The notes beneath the pieces were generated by a model. That model did not search any database, was not told the DNA's origin, and saw nothing but the letters and a program-made list of their open reading frames with translations. From Flavobacterium algicola (GTDB lineage Bacteria > Bacteroidota > Bacteroidia > Flavobacteriales > Flavobacteriaceae), in NCBI RefSeq assembly GCF_022399565.1, contig NZ_JAJTUT010000003.1, positions 744,001 to 808,000 of the forward strand: 64,000 nucleotides of DNA, written 5' to 3'. Position 1 is the stretch's first letter, and every line of letters starts with the position of its first letter. Shown one piece after another: positions 1-7,386 of this stretch. The position numbers were made by a program, and so were the translations under genes.

Positions 1-232
1 CTGCAGTGTTCAAACCTTCGATACTAAGGACCAATCCGATCGCTAATGTTTGAAAAAGCCATTCGGTCGCAGTGATCCCAAAATAGAATCCTGCTATGGT
101 TAATATAACGGCTGTGGTGAATTGAACCATCACACTATGTTCAGTAGTGATCAGTTTTATAGCACCCTTTACAGCATAGGTAACACTTTTTAATCTTCCT
201 GTAAAGAAAGTATTATCTTTTTTAAACTCCAT
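1..232 (-). CDS. dgkA: Diacylglycerol/undecaprenol kinase, DgkA family (partial, N-terminal 77 residues)
   Basis: The gene runs off the left edge, so only its first 77 codons are present, starting at the ATG complementary to 230-232. The visible protein has a basic N-terminus, then a stretch reading YAVKGAIKLITTEHS, two hydrophobic helices, and ends in SIEGLNTA. An E-x-x-N-T motif after a membrane helix is the hallmark of the small trimeric integral-membrane DgkA/UdpK kinases, which phosphorylate diacylglycerol or undecaprenol with ATP at the inner membrane. It lies 11 bp after the stop of tpx on the same strand and is probably co-transcribed with it. Which lipid it uses cannot be told from this fragment. 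Confidence 0.85.
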   Translation of the reverse strand, partial: MEFKKDNTFFTGRLKSVTYAVKGAIKLITTEHSVMVQFTTAVILTIAGFYFGITATEWLFQTLAIGLVLSIEGLNTA

Positions 233-243
233 CAAAATGTAAG

Positions 244-741
244 TTAAAGTACGGCTAAAGCAGCTTCGTAATTCGGTTCGTCTACAATATCACCTACTTG
301 TTCTGTATATAGAATTGTTCCGTCTACATCTGCAACAATAAGCACTCTTGAAAGCAAACCTGCAAGTGGTCCGTCAACGATTTGTAAACCATTTGTTTTA
401 CCAAAGCTTCCGTCAACAAAATCAGATAAATTAACCACATCAGTTAATCCTTCAGCACCACAAAAACGTTGTTGTGCAAATGGTAAATCTCTAGAGATAC
501 ACAATACTGTTGTATTGTTCAAGTCAGATGCTTTTTCGTTAAATTTTCTAACAGATGCAGCACAAGTTCCTGTATCAACACTTGGGAAAATATTTAAAAC
601 TAATTTTTTACCAGCAAAATTACTCAAAGTAGCAATCGAAAGATCGTTTTGAACTAATTTGAAATCAGCTAATTTTGAACCCACTTTTGGTAATTCACCT
701 ATAGTGTTTATTTTATTCCCTTTTAATGTTATTGCAGCCAT
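244..741 (-). CDS. tpx: Thiol peroxidase Tpx (atypical 2-Cys peroxiredoxin)
   Basis: A 165-residue cytoplasmic protein of normal Tpx length. It reduces peroxides, especially alkyl hydroperoxides, and is recycled by thioredoxin. The peroxidatic cysteine is C60 in the Tpx signature FPSVDTGTCAASVRKFN, and the resolving cysteine is C94 in QRFCGAEG, the spacing expected for the intramolecular disulfide of this family. The family TLSNFAGKKLVLNIFPS strand precedes the active site. A perfect TAnnTTTG box 22 bp upstream supports the start at 741. The gene leads a probable transcript with dgkA, and a thioredoxin-like protein and a second peroxiredoxin lie within 2 kb, so this end of the window is an antioxidant cluster. 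Confidence 0.95.
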   Translation of the reverse strand: MAAITLKGNKINTIGELPKVGSKLADFKLVQNDLSIATLSNFAGKKLVLNIFPSVDTGTCAASVRKFNEKASDLNNTTVLCISRDLPFAQQRFCGAEGLTDVVNLSDFVDGSFGKTNGLQIVDGPLAGLLSRVLIVADVDGTILYTEQVGDIVDEPNYEAALAVL

Positions 742-763
742 AATTTTTATATTTATTGAGGTT

Positions 764-771
764 CAAAAGTA
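764..771 (-). promoter_or_regulatory. Bacteroidota -7 promoter box for tpx
   Basis: Minus-strand TACTTTTG, an exact match to the TAnnTTTG consensus of the Bacteroidota primary sigma factor. It places transcription start about 15 nt upstream of the tpx ATG. No clear TTG box is seen at the usual distance. Confidence 0.6.
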
Positions 772-963
772 TGAAAATTATTTAAGAAACCCGTTGAGTG
801 AATTTATTTTCATTACTAAATTTTTGTTATTTGTATGATTGCGCTTGTCAAAAAGTAACTTAGAACCATCTTTGCCGAAAATGAACAGCATTACATAAAA
901 ATTGGATTGCTATTGTTTTGACGATTATACAAAATTTAGGAATTGGCTTAAATGCAAAAAAAA

Positions 964-990
964 AAACGCATCCAAATAGAGTATGCGTTT
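964..990 (-). terminator. Rho-independent terminator of the small DUF6952-like gene
   Basis: An 8-bp stem (964-971 with 983-990, AAACGCAT/ATGCGTTT), followed on the minus strand by a long run of T. It lies 28 bp beyond the stop codon at 1018. Confidence 0.7.
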
Positions 991-1017
991 CTTTGTAAAA
1001 GTAAATTCTTAAAGGGA

Positions 1018-1275
1018 TTATTTATCGATCGATCCCATAACGCGTTTCATGAAGGTATTCAAAGCTTCTTTTTTATCCGTTCCGCTTTTGATTAACTTTT
1101 GCACTTCTAGCGCACCATACATGTTTGAAATTAATTCACCAATCACATCTAATTCTTCGTCTTTCAAAGAACTAATTTCGGTCATAGCTTCTAACACTTC
1201 AATGGTTTCAATGACGTAATCTTGATCGTTTTCTTCGATAAATTGCGTAAGATGTTTTATTACAGGTAGTTTCAT
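1018..1275 (-). CDS. Small conserved flavobacterial protein (DUF6952-like), 85 aa
   Basis: I start it at the ATG complementary to 1273-1275 (MKLPVIKHLTQF...). A longer reading frame to 1446 exists, but its first 57 codons are low-complexity and run into a dispersed repeat, so they are unlikely to be coding. The protein is acidic and helical with no membrane segment or signal peptide, ending in MKRVMGSIDK. Small proteins of this kind are usually found beside thioredoxin and peroxiredoxin genes in flavobacteria, as here, and are annotated DUF6952 as far as I recall; the biochemical role is not known to me. A link to the neighbouring thioredoxin is inference from context only. A clear terminator follows. 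Confidence 0.75.
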   Translation of the reverse strand: MKLPVIKHLTQFIEENDQDYVIETIEVLEAMTEISSLKDEELDVIGELISNMYGALEVQKLIKSGTDKKEALNTFMKRVMGSIDK

Positions 1276-1349
1276 TTTTATGTATATTAAGTAGGGAATA
1301 AGGGAAAATAGAAAGGGTATTACTGAAATTTTTAAAACTAAATTTTTTT

Positions 1350-1478
1350 GGAGCACTAACTTTTGCTTTTTCAGTACAAGAGCAGTCCCGCTATTCGCTA
1401 TATCTCTTGTATTTGTTGCATCCCGATTCTTCGGGATTTGCAACATACAAGAGGATGCCGCTGCTATCGGGGCTATAG
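1350..1478 (-). repeat. Dispersed hairpin element, copy A (short form)
   Basis: Begins GGAGCAC on the + strand, passes a CCCGCTATTCGCTATATCTCTTG box, then a long imperfect hairpin (about 1404-1452) with a GAT/TTCG/GGGAT tip, and ends GAGGATGCCGCTGCTATCGGGGCTAT. Copies B (28517-28594) and C (23173-23278, opposite strand) share the same ordered boxes with different hairpin cores, which is what defines the family. Strand is arbitrary: '-' denotes the reading that begins AGCCCCGATAGCAG. Confidence 0.75.
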
Positions 1479-1521
1479 AGTAAAAGTTGTTGATTGCAAC
1501 AACTCATTTATAATCAAATTA

Positions 1522-1830
1522 TTAAACGATTTCGTTTACTAGCTCGATTAATACTTCTTGCTTGTTAGTTTGTGTTTCATTGACCAATTTACCATCTACA
1601 AATGTAGCAAAGGTTGGAAGGTTGCTTACATTTGCCAATTTTCTTGATTCAGGAAAGTTTTCTGCATCAACCATAGCAAATGTGATTGCTTCATTCTCTG
1701 CAGCTAATTTTTTGAATTTTGGTTTCATTATACGACAGTTACCGCACCATGATGCCGAAAATTGTACAACAACTTTATTGTTTTCTGCCACTAAGTTGGC
1801 TAGTGTATCTTCAGTTAATTCGATAAACAT
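1522..1830 (-). CDS. Thioredoxin-like protein with WCGNC active site
   Basis: 102 residues, full thioredoxin length, cytoplasmic (no signal peptide). The redox motif is W28-C29-G30-N31-C32-R, preceded by VVQFSASWC, and the cis-proline loop is visible as NLPTFATF. Thioredoxins reduce disulfides in client proteins and supply electrons to peroxiredoxins. Canonical thioredoxin has WCGPC; here proline is asparagine, which should change the redox potential and may mark a dedicated reductant rather than the main TrxA. It lies between the DUF6952-like gene and a 2-Cys peroxiredoxin, all on the minus strand but separated by 180-250 bp gaps, so they may be separate transcripts. Partnering with Tpx or the peroxiredoxin is inference. 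Confidence 0.88.
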   Translation of the reverse strand: MFIELTEDTLANLVAENNKVVVQFSASWCGNCRIMKPKFKKLAAENEAITFAMVDAENFPESRKLANVSNLPTFATFVDGKLVNETQTNKQEVLIELVNEIV

Positions 1831-2011
1831 AATTATATATATTTAGATCAATATCAATGCAGGAATCAAATCATAAGAATGCGTTTAAGCTACATTCAGA
1901 TAGATTAGTGCAATTGAGATTAGAGTGATGTTTGATTTAATTTTTAAAATTATCAATGACAAGGTCAAATGTGAAAAGTGACATTGCCATTGATATGATA
2001 ATTATTGCTAA

Positions 2012-2650
2012 TTAGTTAGCACTTAAGTAAGCAGCAGTACTATTTCTATCAGCAGACATTGCATCTTTACCAGCTTCCCAGTTTGCAGGACAAACTTCTC
2101 CTTTTTCTTGGATATGTGTGTAAGCATCAATCATACGGATGTACTCGTTTACGTTACGACCCAATGGCATATCGTTAACACTTTCGTGGAAGATTTTTCC
2201 AGTTTCGTCAATTAAATATGTAGCTCTGAAAGTTACATTTGAACCTTCGATAATCAAAGAATCTGTATCTTCATTGTATTCTGAAGATTCGATATCTAAA
2301 ATTCCTAAAATCGAAGATAAGTTACGGTTGGTATCTGCTAGGATAGGGTAAGTTACTCCTTCAATTCCACCATTGTTTTTTGCTGTGTTCAACCAAGCAA
2401 AGTGTACTTCATTTGTATCACAAGAAGCACCGATAACGATTGTATTTCTTTTTTCAAATTCTGGTAATGCAGCTTGAAAAGCGTGTAATTCTGTTGGACA
2501 AACAAAAGTAAAATCTTTTGGGTACCAAAACAAAACGATCTTTTTGTTGTTGTTTGTAGCTTCTTCAAAGATGTTGATTTTTAAGTTGTCACCCATTTCT
2601 GAAATAGCGTCTACTGCAATACTTGGAAATTTTTTACCTACTAAAGACAT
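2012..2650 (-). CDS. Typical 2-Cys peroxiredoxin (AhpC/TSA family)
   Basis: 212 residues, cytoplasmic. The peroxidatic cysteine is C51 in FTFVCPTELHAF, with the T48 and R144-region partners of the family (VTFRATYLID), and the resolving cysteine is C187 in GEVCPANW. This is the AhpC/Prx1 layout, reducing hydrogen peroxide and organic peroxides with electrons from thioredoxin or AhpF. No ahpF gene is in the window, so the thioredoxin-like protein next door is a reasonable but unproven reductant. A perfect -7 box lies about 32 bp upstream of the ATG at 2650. Length and motifs are ordinary for the family. Confidence 0.95.
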   Translation of the reverse strand: MSLVGKKFPSIAVDAISEMGDNLKINIFEEATNNNKKIVLFWYPKDFTFVCPTELHAFQAALPEFEKRNTIVIGASCDTNEVHFAWLNTAKNNGGIEGVTYPILADTNRNLSSILGILDIESSEYNEDTDSLIIEGSNVTFRATYLIDETGKIFHESVNDMPLGRNVNEYIRMIDAYTHIQEKGEVCPANWEAGKDAMSADRNSTAAYLSAN

Positions 2651-2681
2651 AATATTATTTTTTTTATTGTTTTTCTAATTG

Positions 2682-2689
2682 CAAAAATA
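2682..2689 (-). promoter_or_regulatory. Bacteroidota -7 promoter box for the peroxiredoxin gene
   Basis: Minus-strand TATTTTTG, exact TAnnTTTG match, 31 bp upstream of the peroxiredoxin ATG. A TTG lies about 24 bp further upstream, slightly long for the -33 spacing. Confidence 0.55.
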
Positions 2690-2854
2690 CTAGATATTTC
2701 GAGTAATTTTAATCAATTGCAATTATTAAAATTTATATTATGATAGGTTTTGACTATTATGTATTTACGGTCAATTGTTAAGGTTTGATAATCAAATTAT
2801 TACCGTAAAACTTGCAGATTTTATGTTCTAAGTTTTTGTGTATTTTCCTAATTG

Positions 2855-2977
2855 TGTTATTTTCCGCTTTGCGTGAGGGGGAGGAATAAGCTACCGAAGT
2901 AGCATGGATCACCCGACACTAACTCAAGAAAAGGGCCTGTAGCCGTATGCTACAATAGCCCTTTTTTTGAGTTAGTG
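2855..2977. terminator. Structured intergenic region: small hairpin plus nested 20-bp stem (terminator of nhaC operon)
   Basis: The 346-bp gap between the peroxiredoxin and nhaC contains no gene. It has a 5-bp GCTAC-CGAA-GTAGC tetraloop hairpin (2890-2903) and then a 20-bp stem (2917-2936 with 2958-2977, one G/T wobble) enclosing a second hairpin TGTAGC/GCTACA. The arms carry CTTTTTTT/AAAAGGGC, so it can terminate transcripts from the right. The sequence before it (CCGCTTTGCGTGAGGGGGAGG...GGATCACCCGACAC) is GC-richer than its surroundings and may belong to a second dispersed element type, but no other copy is seen in this window. Confidence 0.6.
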
Positions 2978-2996
2978 GCACGCCCAAAATATTATT

Positions 2997-4460
2997 TTAA
3001 ATTTCGGTTGGTTTCGGTTCTAGTAACATCTTGATTTTAATTTGGAAAGCGGCAAATAATAATGTTGTAAAAGGACTTAAAATATTGAAAATTGCATAGG
3101 GAATATAGTCTACAGTGGCCACTCCTAAAGTACTTGATTGGTAAGCTCCGCAAGTATTCCAAGGTATTAGTACCGAAGTTACCGTACCTGCATCTTCAAG
3201 TGTTCGGCTTAAATTTTCGGGTGCCAGTCCTTTCTCTTTATACGCTTTTGCAAACATTTTACCAGGTACGACAATTGATAAATATTGGTCTGATGCTGTA
3301 AGGTTGATTGCCAAACAACTCCCCACCGTTGAAGCGAAAAGCCCAAATGTGCTGTTTGCCATTCTCAACAAAGACTGACTTATACGTGCTAGCGCACCAA
3401 TTGCATCCATAATACCTCCAAAAACCATTGCACAAAGAATCAACCATATAGTGCCAAGCATTTTTTGCATACCGCCAGAGGTGAATAAATCTGCTAATGT
3501 TTTATTGTTTGTAGGGATGACTACATCACGTGTAATTGCATTCATGACTCCTTTGTAACCTGATTCAAATGTCATTTCTTGAACTCCCGCTATTTGATTT
3601 ATGATGTGCGGTTGAAATACAATGGCAAATGCAGCGGCTAGTAAAGTTCCGGCTAGAAGTGCCACTAATGGTTCTGTTTTCTTGATGATTAATCCAATTA
3701 CAAGTACCGGAACGGCAAATAGCCATATCGAAACCGTAAATGTTGACTCAATATCGTGTAAAAGTGCATCGATATTCACATCTCCTTTACTCTCTACAGT
3801 AAGTCCCATTATTATAAAAACTATTAGCGTCACTATATAAGTAGGAGTAGTAGTCAATGCCATATAACGGATGTGCGTAAATAAATCGGTCCCGGCCATA
3901 GCAGGAGCGAGGTTGGTTGTATCGGACATAGGGGATAATTTGTCTCCAAAATAAGCTCCAGAGATTACTGCTCCTGCAACCATTCCTAAATTGAAACCCA
4001 ATGCACCACCAACACCTATAAGCGCTATACCTACGGTAGCGCTGGTTGTCCAAGAACTTCCTGTTGCAATAGAAATAATAGAACAGATGATTAAAGTTGC
4101 TGGTAAAAATATAGAGGGACTTAAAATTTGCAAGCCGTAGTAAATCATAGTTGGAATGATTCCGCTAACGAGCCATGTACCTGCAAGGGCTCCGACCATC
4201 AATAAAATTAGGATAGCACCAACAGTTGATTTGATGTTATTGGCGACTTCCTCCATCATTCTCTCATAAGTTACCTTATTGAAAAAACCAACTATAGCTG
4301 CCACAGCACCACCAATAATTAGGATGAATTGATTACTACCGCTTAATGCTTCGTCTCCGAATACAAAAACATTGTATCCTAATAAAATAACAATGGCGAG
4401 TACAGGAATTAAAGCTTCTCCTATTGATAACTCTTTGTTGCGGTGTATTTTTGTATCCAT
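2997..4460 (-). CDS. nhaC: Na+/H+ antiporter, NhaC family
   Basis: 487 residues with about 11-12 hydrophobic helices and no signal peptide. The family landmarks are SIATGSSWTTSATVGIALIG, the AYFGDKLSPMSDTTNLAPA loop, and a second conserved half with NLTASDQYLSIVVPGKMF and LIPWNTCGAYQSSTLGV. NhaC proteins exchange Na+ for H+ (some members exchange malate/lactate) across the inner membrane. The gene is 34 bp downstream of the GH3 gene on the same strand and is the last member of the probable four-gene operon that starts at the GHL10 gene; why an antiporter sits with peptidoglycan-recycling genes is not obvious. The nested hairpin at 2917-2977 would end the transcript. Confidence 0.9.
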   Translation of the reverse strand: MDTKIHRNKELSIGEALIPVLAIVILLGYNVFVFGDEALSGSNQFILIIGGAVAAIVGFFNKVTYERMMEEVANNIKSTVGAILILLMVGALAGTWLVSGIIPTMIYYGLQILSPSIFLPATLIICSIISIATGSSWTTSATVGIALIGVGGALGFNLGMVAGAVISGAYFGDKLSPMSDTTNLAPAMAGTDLFTHIRYMALTTTPTYIVTLIVFIIMGLTVESKGDVNIDALLHDIESTFTVSIWLFAVPVLVIGLIIKKTEPLVALLAGTLLAAAFAIVFQPHIINQIAGVQEMTFESGYKGVMNAITRDVVIPTNNKTLADLFTSGGMQKMLGTIWLILCAMVFGGIMDAIGALARISQSLLRMANSTFGLFASTVGSCLAINLTASDQYLSIVVPGKMFAKAYKEKGLAPENLSRTLEDAGTVTSVLIPWNTCGAYQSSTLGVATVDYIPYAIFNILSPFTTLLFAAFQIKIKMLLEPKPTEI

Positions 4461-4494
4461 AAATTTTATTGGTAATTGTAAGGTGGTATTTGTA

Positions 4495-6093
4495 TTATAA
4501 ATTATTTATTGTGACAGGCAAACGTCCTAATGTAGGCGTATTGGTAATTAATAAGTTTGCTGCCGTTTCTTGAAATTCGTCAAAATCTTGATAAACTTGC
4601 ACAATTCCGCTGGCAGCTTTAAGATTAGGAATAACTTGTAAAGCGTAAGGATTACCAAAAAGATACAATATGCATTTTTTACTTTCGAATAATTCCGCAA
4701 TCATAATAAGAACAGATTCTTCTATTTCAAATTTCTGCATTGGTTTGGCTTTGGGCACAAACAATGCTATAATTACAGTGTCTAAAGTACCACTTTTTTT
4801 TATAAAGTCGGATTCTTCTATGGCATCTCCATTTTCTATAGCAAAAGATGTTGCTTTTACTGAATGCGACAGGGTTTTTGAGAAAGCGTTTTCAGCATTT
4901 TTATAGATACTTAAAATTCCGAGCCTGTCATCTTTGGAAGCTTCAGTAATTAAATGATAATTTTGATTGTCTCGTAGGGTAGTGATAGCACTTTCCGCTA
5001 TCTTTTTATTTAGCACACTTGCGGCTTCGAAGTCAGGAGAATCTTCGATTGATACTTCTGATTCGAAAAGGCCTACTTTTTCTTTGCATGCCAAAATTCG
5101 TTGGTAACTTTCTTCGATGCGTTCTGGAGTTGCTTTTGACAAAATAGCTTTTATTCCCTCTTCAACATTTTCTGCAAAACACAATACATCGTTCCCAGCA
5201 TTAAAAGCTTCCCATTCTAATTCCCCTTTTACTTCATATAAATTTGACACACTGTGCATGTTCAAAGCATCTGAAATGACCAAACCTTTGTATTGCAATT
5301 TAGTTCGCAATAAATCTTCAATAATAGCTTTTGATAAAGTGGCAGAGGTGTTTTTACCATTATTAAGTGCTGGTACCGCAAGATGACCAATCATTATTGA
5401 GTCAACTCCGTTTTTAATTCCTTCAATAAAAGGGATAAGTTCATTCTCCAACAACTCTTCTAAATTCTCTTTTAAAATAGGCAAGCCTAAATGAGAGTCA
5501 ACATTGGTATTACCATGACCAGGAAAATGCTTGAGACAACCTAGTACATTTACGTCATTCATTCCGCGTAAATATTCGAGAGCAAAATGAGCTACTTTAT
5601 TTTTATCGTCACCAAAAGAGCGATAACCAATCACGGGGTTATTAGGATTGTTATTAATGTCGGCTAAGGGAGCCAAATTATATTGAATTCCGACTGCTTT
5701 TAGGTCCAAACCAATTTGCTTACCGACTTCGTACACTAATTGAGATTGGCTATCAGGTAATGCGCCCAATGTTAATGCGTAGGGATACTGTGGTGTTTTT
5801 TCGACGCGCATAGCCAGTCCCCATTCTGCATCAATACTCATTAAGAGTGGGGTAGAAGCCGCTTTTTGATATCGAATTATTAACGCTTTCAAACGCTCAT
5901 AACTATCATCTGTGTAAACTACCTTTTTTTTGCTTTCATAATTCGTAGCGGCACTCGCGCGACTGTGAAAAAAAGTTAACCCACCAATATGGCATTCGCG
6001 TATCAACTTCTCAGTTGCTTGTATGTTTTCTTCGGTATCGTTTATAAACACCGCCGGAAAAAAAAAATGTCCTATTTTTTGTTTTAATGTCAT
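4495..6093 (-). CDS. nagZ: Glycoside hydrolase family 3, NagZ-like beta-N-acetylglucosaminidase
   Basis: 532 residues, no signal peptide, so probably cytoplasmic. The NagZ signature K188-H-F-P-G-H-G194 is present, followed by the D199-S-H201 general acid/base dyad used by NagZ-type GH3 enzymes, and the nucleophile is D275 in GLVISDALNM. N-terminal (beta/alpha)8 domain about 1-340; residues about 360-532 form a second GH3 C-terminal-like domain, as in Bacillus NagZ but unlike the short E. coli enzyme. NagZ removes GlcNAc from GlcNAc-anhydroMurNAc peptides imported during wall recycling. The neighbour 18 bp upstream is an AmpG-like permease, which strongly supports that role. The exact substrate (muropeptide or chitobiose) is inference. 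Confidence 0.9.
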   Translation of the reverse strand: MTLKQKIGHFFFPAVFINDTEENIQATEKLIRECHIGGLTFFHSRASAATNYESKKKVVYTDDSYERLKALIIRYQKAASTPLLMSIDAEWGLAMRVEKTPQYPYALTLGALPDSQSQLVYEVGKQIGLDLKAVGIQYNLAPLADINNNPNNPVIGYRSFGDDKNKVAHFALEYLRGMNDVNVLGCLKHFPGHGNTNVDSHLGLPILKENLEELLENELIPFIEGIKNGVDSIMIGHLAVPALNNGKNTSATLSKAIIEDLLRTKLQYKGLVISDALNMHSVSNLYEVKGELEWEAFNAGNDVLCFAENVEEGIKAILSKATPERIEESYQRILACKEKVGLFESEVSIEDSPDFEAASVLNKKIAESAITTLRDNQNYHLITEASKDDRLGILSIYKNAENAFSKTLSHSVKATSFAIENGDAIEESDFIKKSGTLDTVIIALFVPKAKPMQKFEIEESVLIMIAELFESKKCILYLFGNPYALQVIPNLKAASGIVQVYQDFDEFQETAANLLITNTPTLGRLPVTINNL

Positions 6094-6111
6094 TGCTTAC
6101 TACTTTATAAA

Positions 6112-7386
6112 CTACTTGATCTCTTCCGTTTTTTTACCAAAATCTTTTGGATAAATTAAAAACCTAGATAATATTAACCCCGGAATCGTTGCAATAAATA
6201 CCCAAATAAAGAAATTTCCATACCCTAAATATTCTTGAATAAAGCCACTCAACATTCCTGGCAGCATCATTCCCAAAGCCATAAAACCAGTTGCGATTGC
6301 ATAATGGGACGTTTTTGATTCTCCATCAGCAACATAAATTAAATACATCATAAAAGCTGCAAAACCAAAACCATAACCAAATTGCTCAGCGATAACGGTG
6401 ATGTAGATGTAATAGATTGATGCGGGATGAAAATGGGCTAGCAATATAAAACCGATGATAGGCAAATGCATTGCTAATATCATTGGTAACATCCATTTGC
6501 CAAGGCCATCTTTTGAAATTGCAATTCCGCCCAAAATTCCGCCAATTGTCAAGGCCAATACACCAAATGTACCATAAATGATACCCACATCTTGGGTTGT
6601 CAAGCCTAAGCCCCCCACATTTATATCATCAATTAAGAAGGGTGTTAGCATTTTTAATAATTGAGATTCTCCCAAACGAAACAAGAGGATAAAGGCAAGC
6701 ACGAGTCCGATTTGTTTCTTTTTAAAGAACGATCCGAAAACAACAAAGAAATTCTTTTTAGAATCCGAATAAGAAGCTTCAGCCACATTTGCTGCTTCAG
6801 ATTTTGGTGTTGCAAAGTAATTGTAAACAGTCAAAATGGCCATAATAATTCCAACAATAATCATAGTATATGACCATGCTTTTTGTTTGTCTCCATATTC
6901 TTGTTCAAGGTATCCACCAATGATCACTATTAGTCCATTTCCGGTTAGCATTGATAAGCGATAAAACGTACTTCTAATTCCGAGAAAAAAAGATTGTTCT
7001 TCTTTTTGCAAAGCAATCATATAAAAACCATCACTAGCAACATCGTTTGATGCAGAGGCAAAGGCTGCCATCCAGAAGAAGGCAAGACTGATGATGAAAA
7101 AATGATTCATCGGAATAGAGAAACCGACAATTATGAAAGCAATCGAAATCAGTAGCTGCATGGCAATAAACCATTTTCTCTTGGTAGAATACAAATCAAT
7201 AAAAGGACTCCATAAAGGTTTTACAACCCAAGGTAAATATAATAAGCTGGTGTAAATCCCGATATCCTCATTGCTTATGCCAAGATTTTTATACATTATT
7301 ACCGATACCGCAATAATTATAGCATAAGGAAACCCAGATGCAAAATTAAGTACCGGAATCCAGTACCATGGCTTATTATTTTTCAT
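6112..7386 (-). CDS. ampG: AmpG-like muropeptide permease (MFS)
   Basis: 424 residues with about 12 hydrophobic helices. The N-terminal pattern NFASGFPYAIIIAVSVIMYKN, then IGIYTSLLYLPWVVKPLWSPFID, matches the AmpG/acetyl-CoA transporter-like MFS branch, which brings GlcNAc-anhydroMurNAc peptides into the cytoplasm. Its start overlaps the end of the upstream GHL10 gene by 11 bp and its stop is 18 bp before the GH3 gene, so translation is probably coupled. The flanking glycosidases, one secreted and one cytoplasmic, fit an outside-to-inside peptidoglycan recycling route. The cargo is inferred from family and context; a different sugar or glycopeptide is possible. Confidence 0.85.
   Translation of the reverse strand: MKNNKPWYWIPVLNFASGFPYAIIIAVSVIMYKNLGISNEDIGIYTSLLYLPWVVKPLWSPFIDLYSTKRKWFIAMQLLISIAFIIVGFSIPMNHFFIISLAFFWMAAFASASNDVASDGFYMIALQKEEQSFFLGIRSTFYRLSMLTGNGLIVIIGGYLEQEYGDKQKAWSYTMIIVGIIMAILTVYNYFATPKSEAANVAEASYSDSKKNFFVVFGSFFKKKQIGLVLAFILLFRLGESQLLKMLTPFLIDDINVGGLGLTTQDVGIIYGTFGVLALTIGGILGGIAISKDGLGKWMLPMILAMHLPIIGFILLAHFHPASIYYIYITVIAEQFGYGFGFAAFMMYLIYVADGESKTSHYAIATGFMALGMMLPGMLSGFIQEYLGYGNFFIWVFIATIPGLILSRFLIYPKDFGKKTEEIK

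Noticed and set aside
1276..1446. N-terminal extension of the DUF6952-like protein
   Set aside because: The extra codons cross copy A of the dispersed element and do not look like the family start; the ATG at 1275 is preferred.
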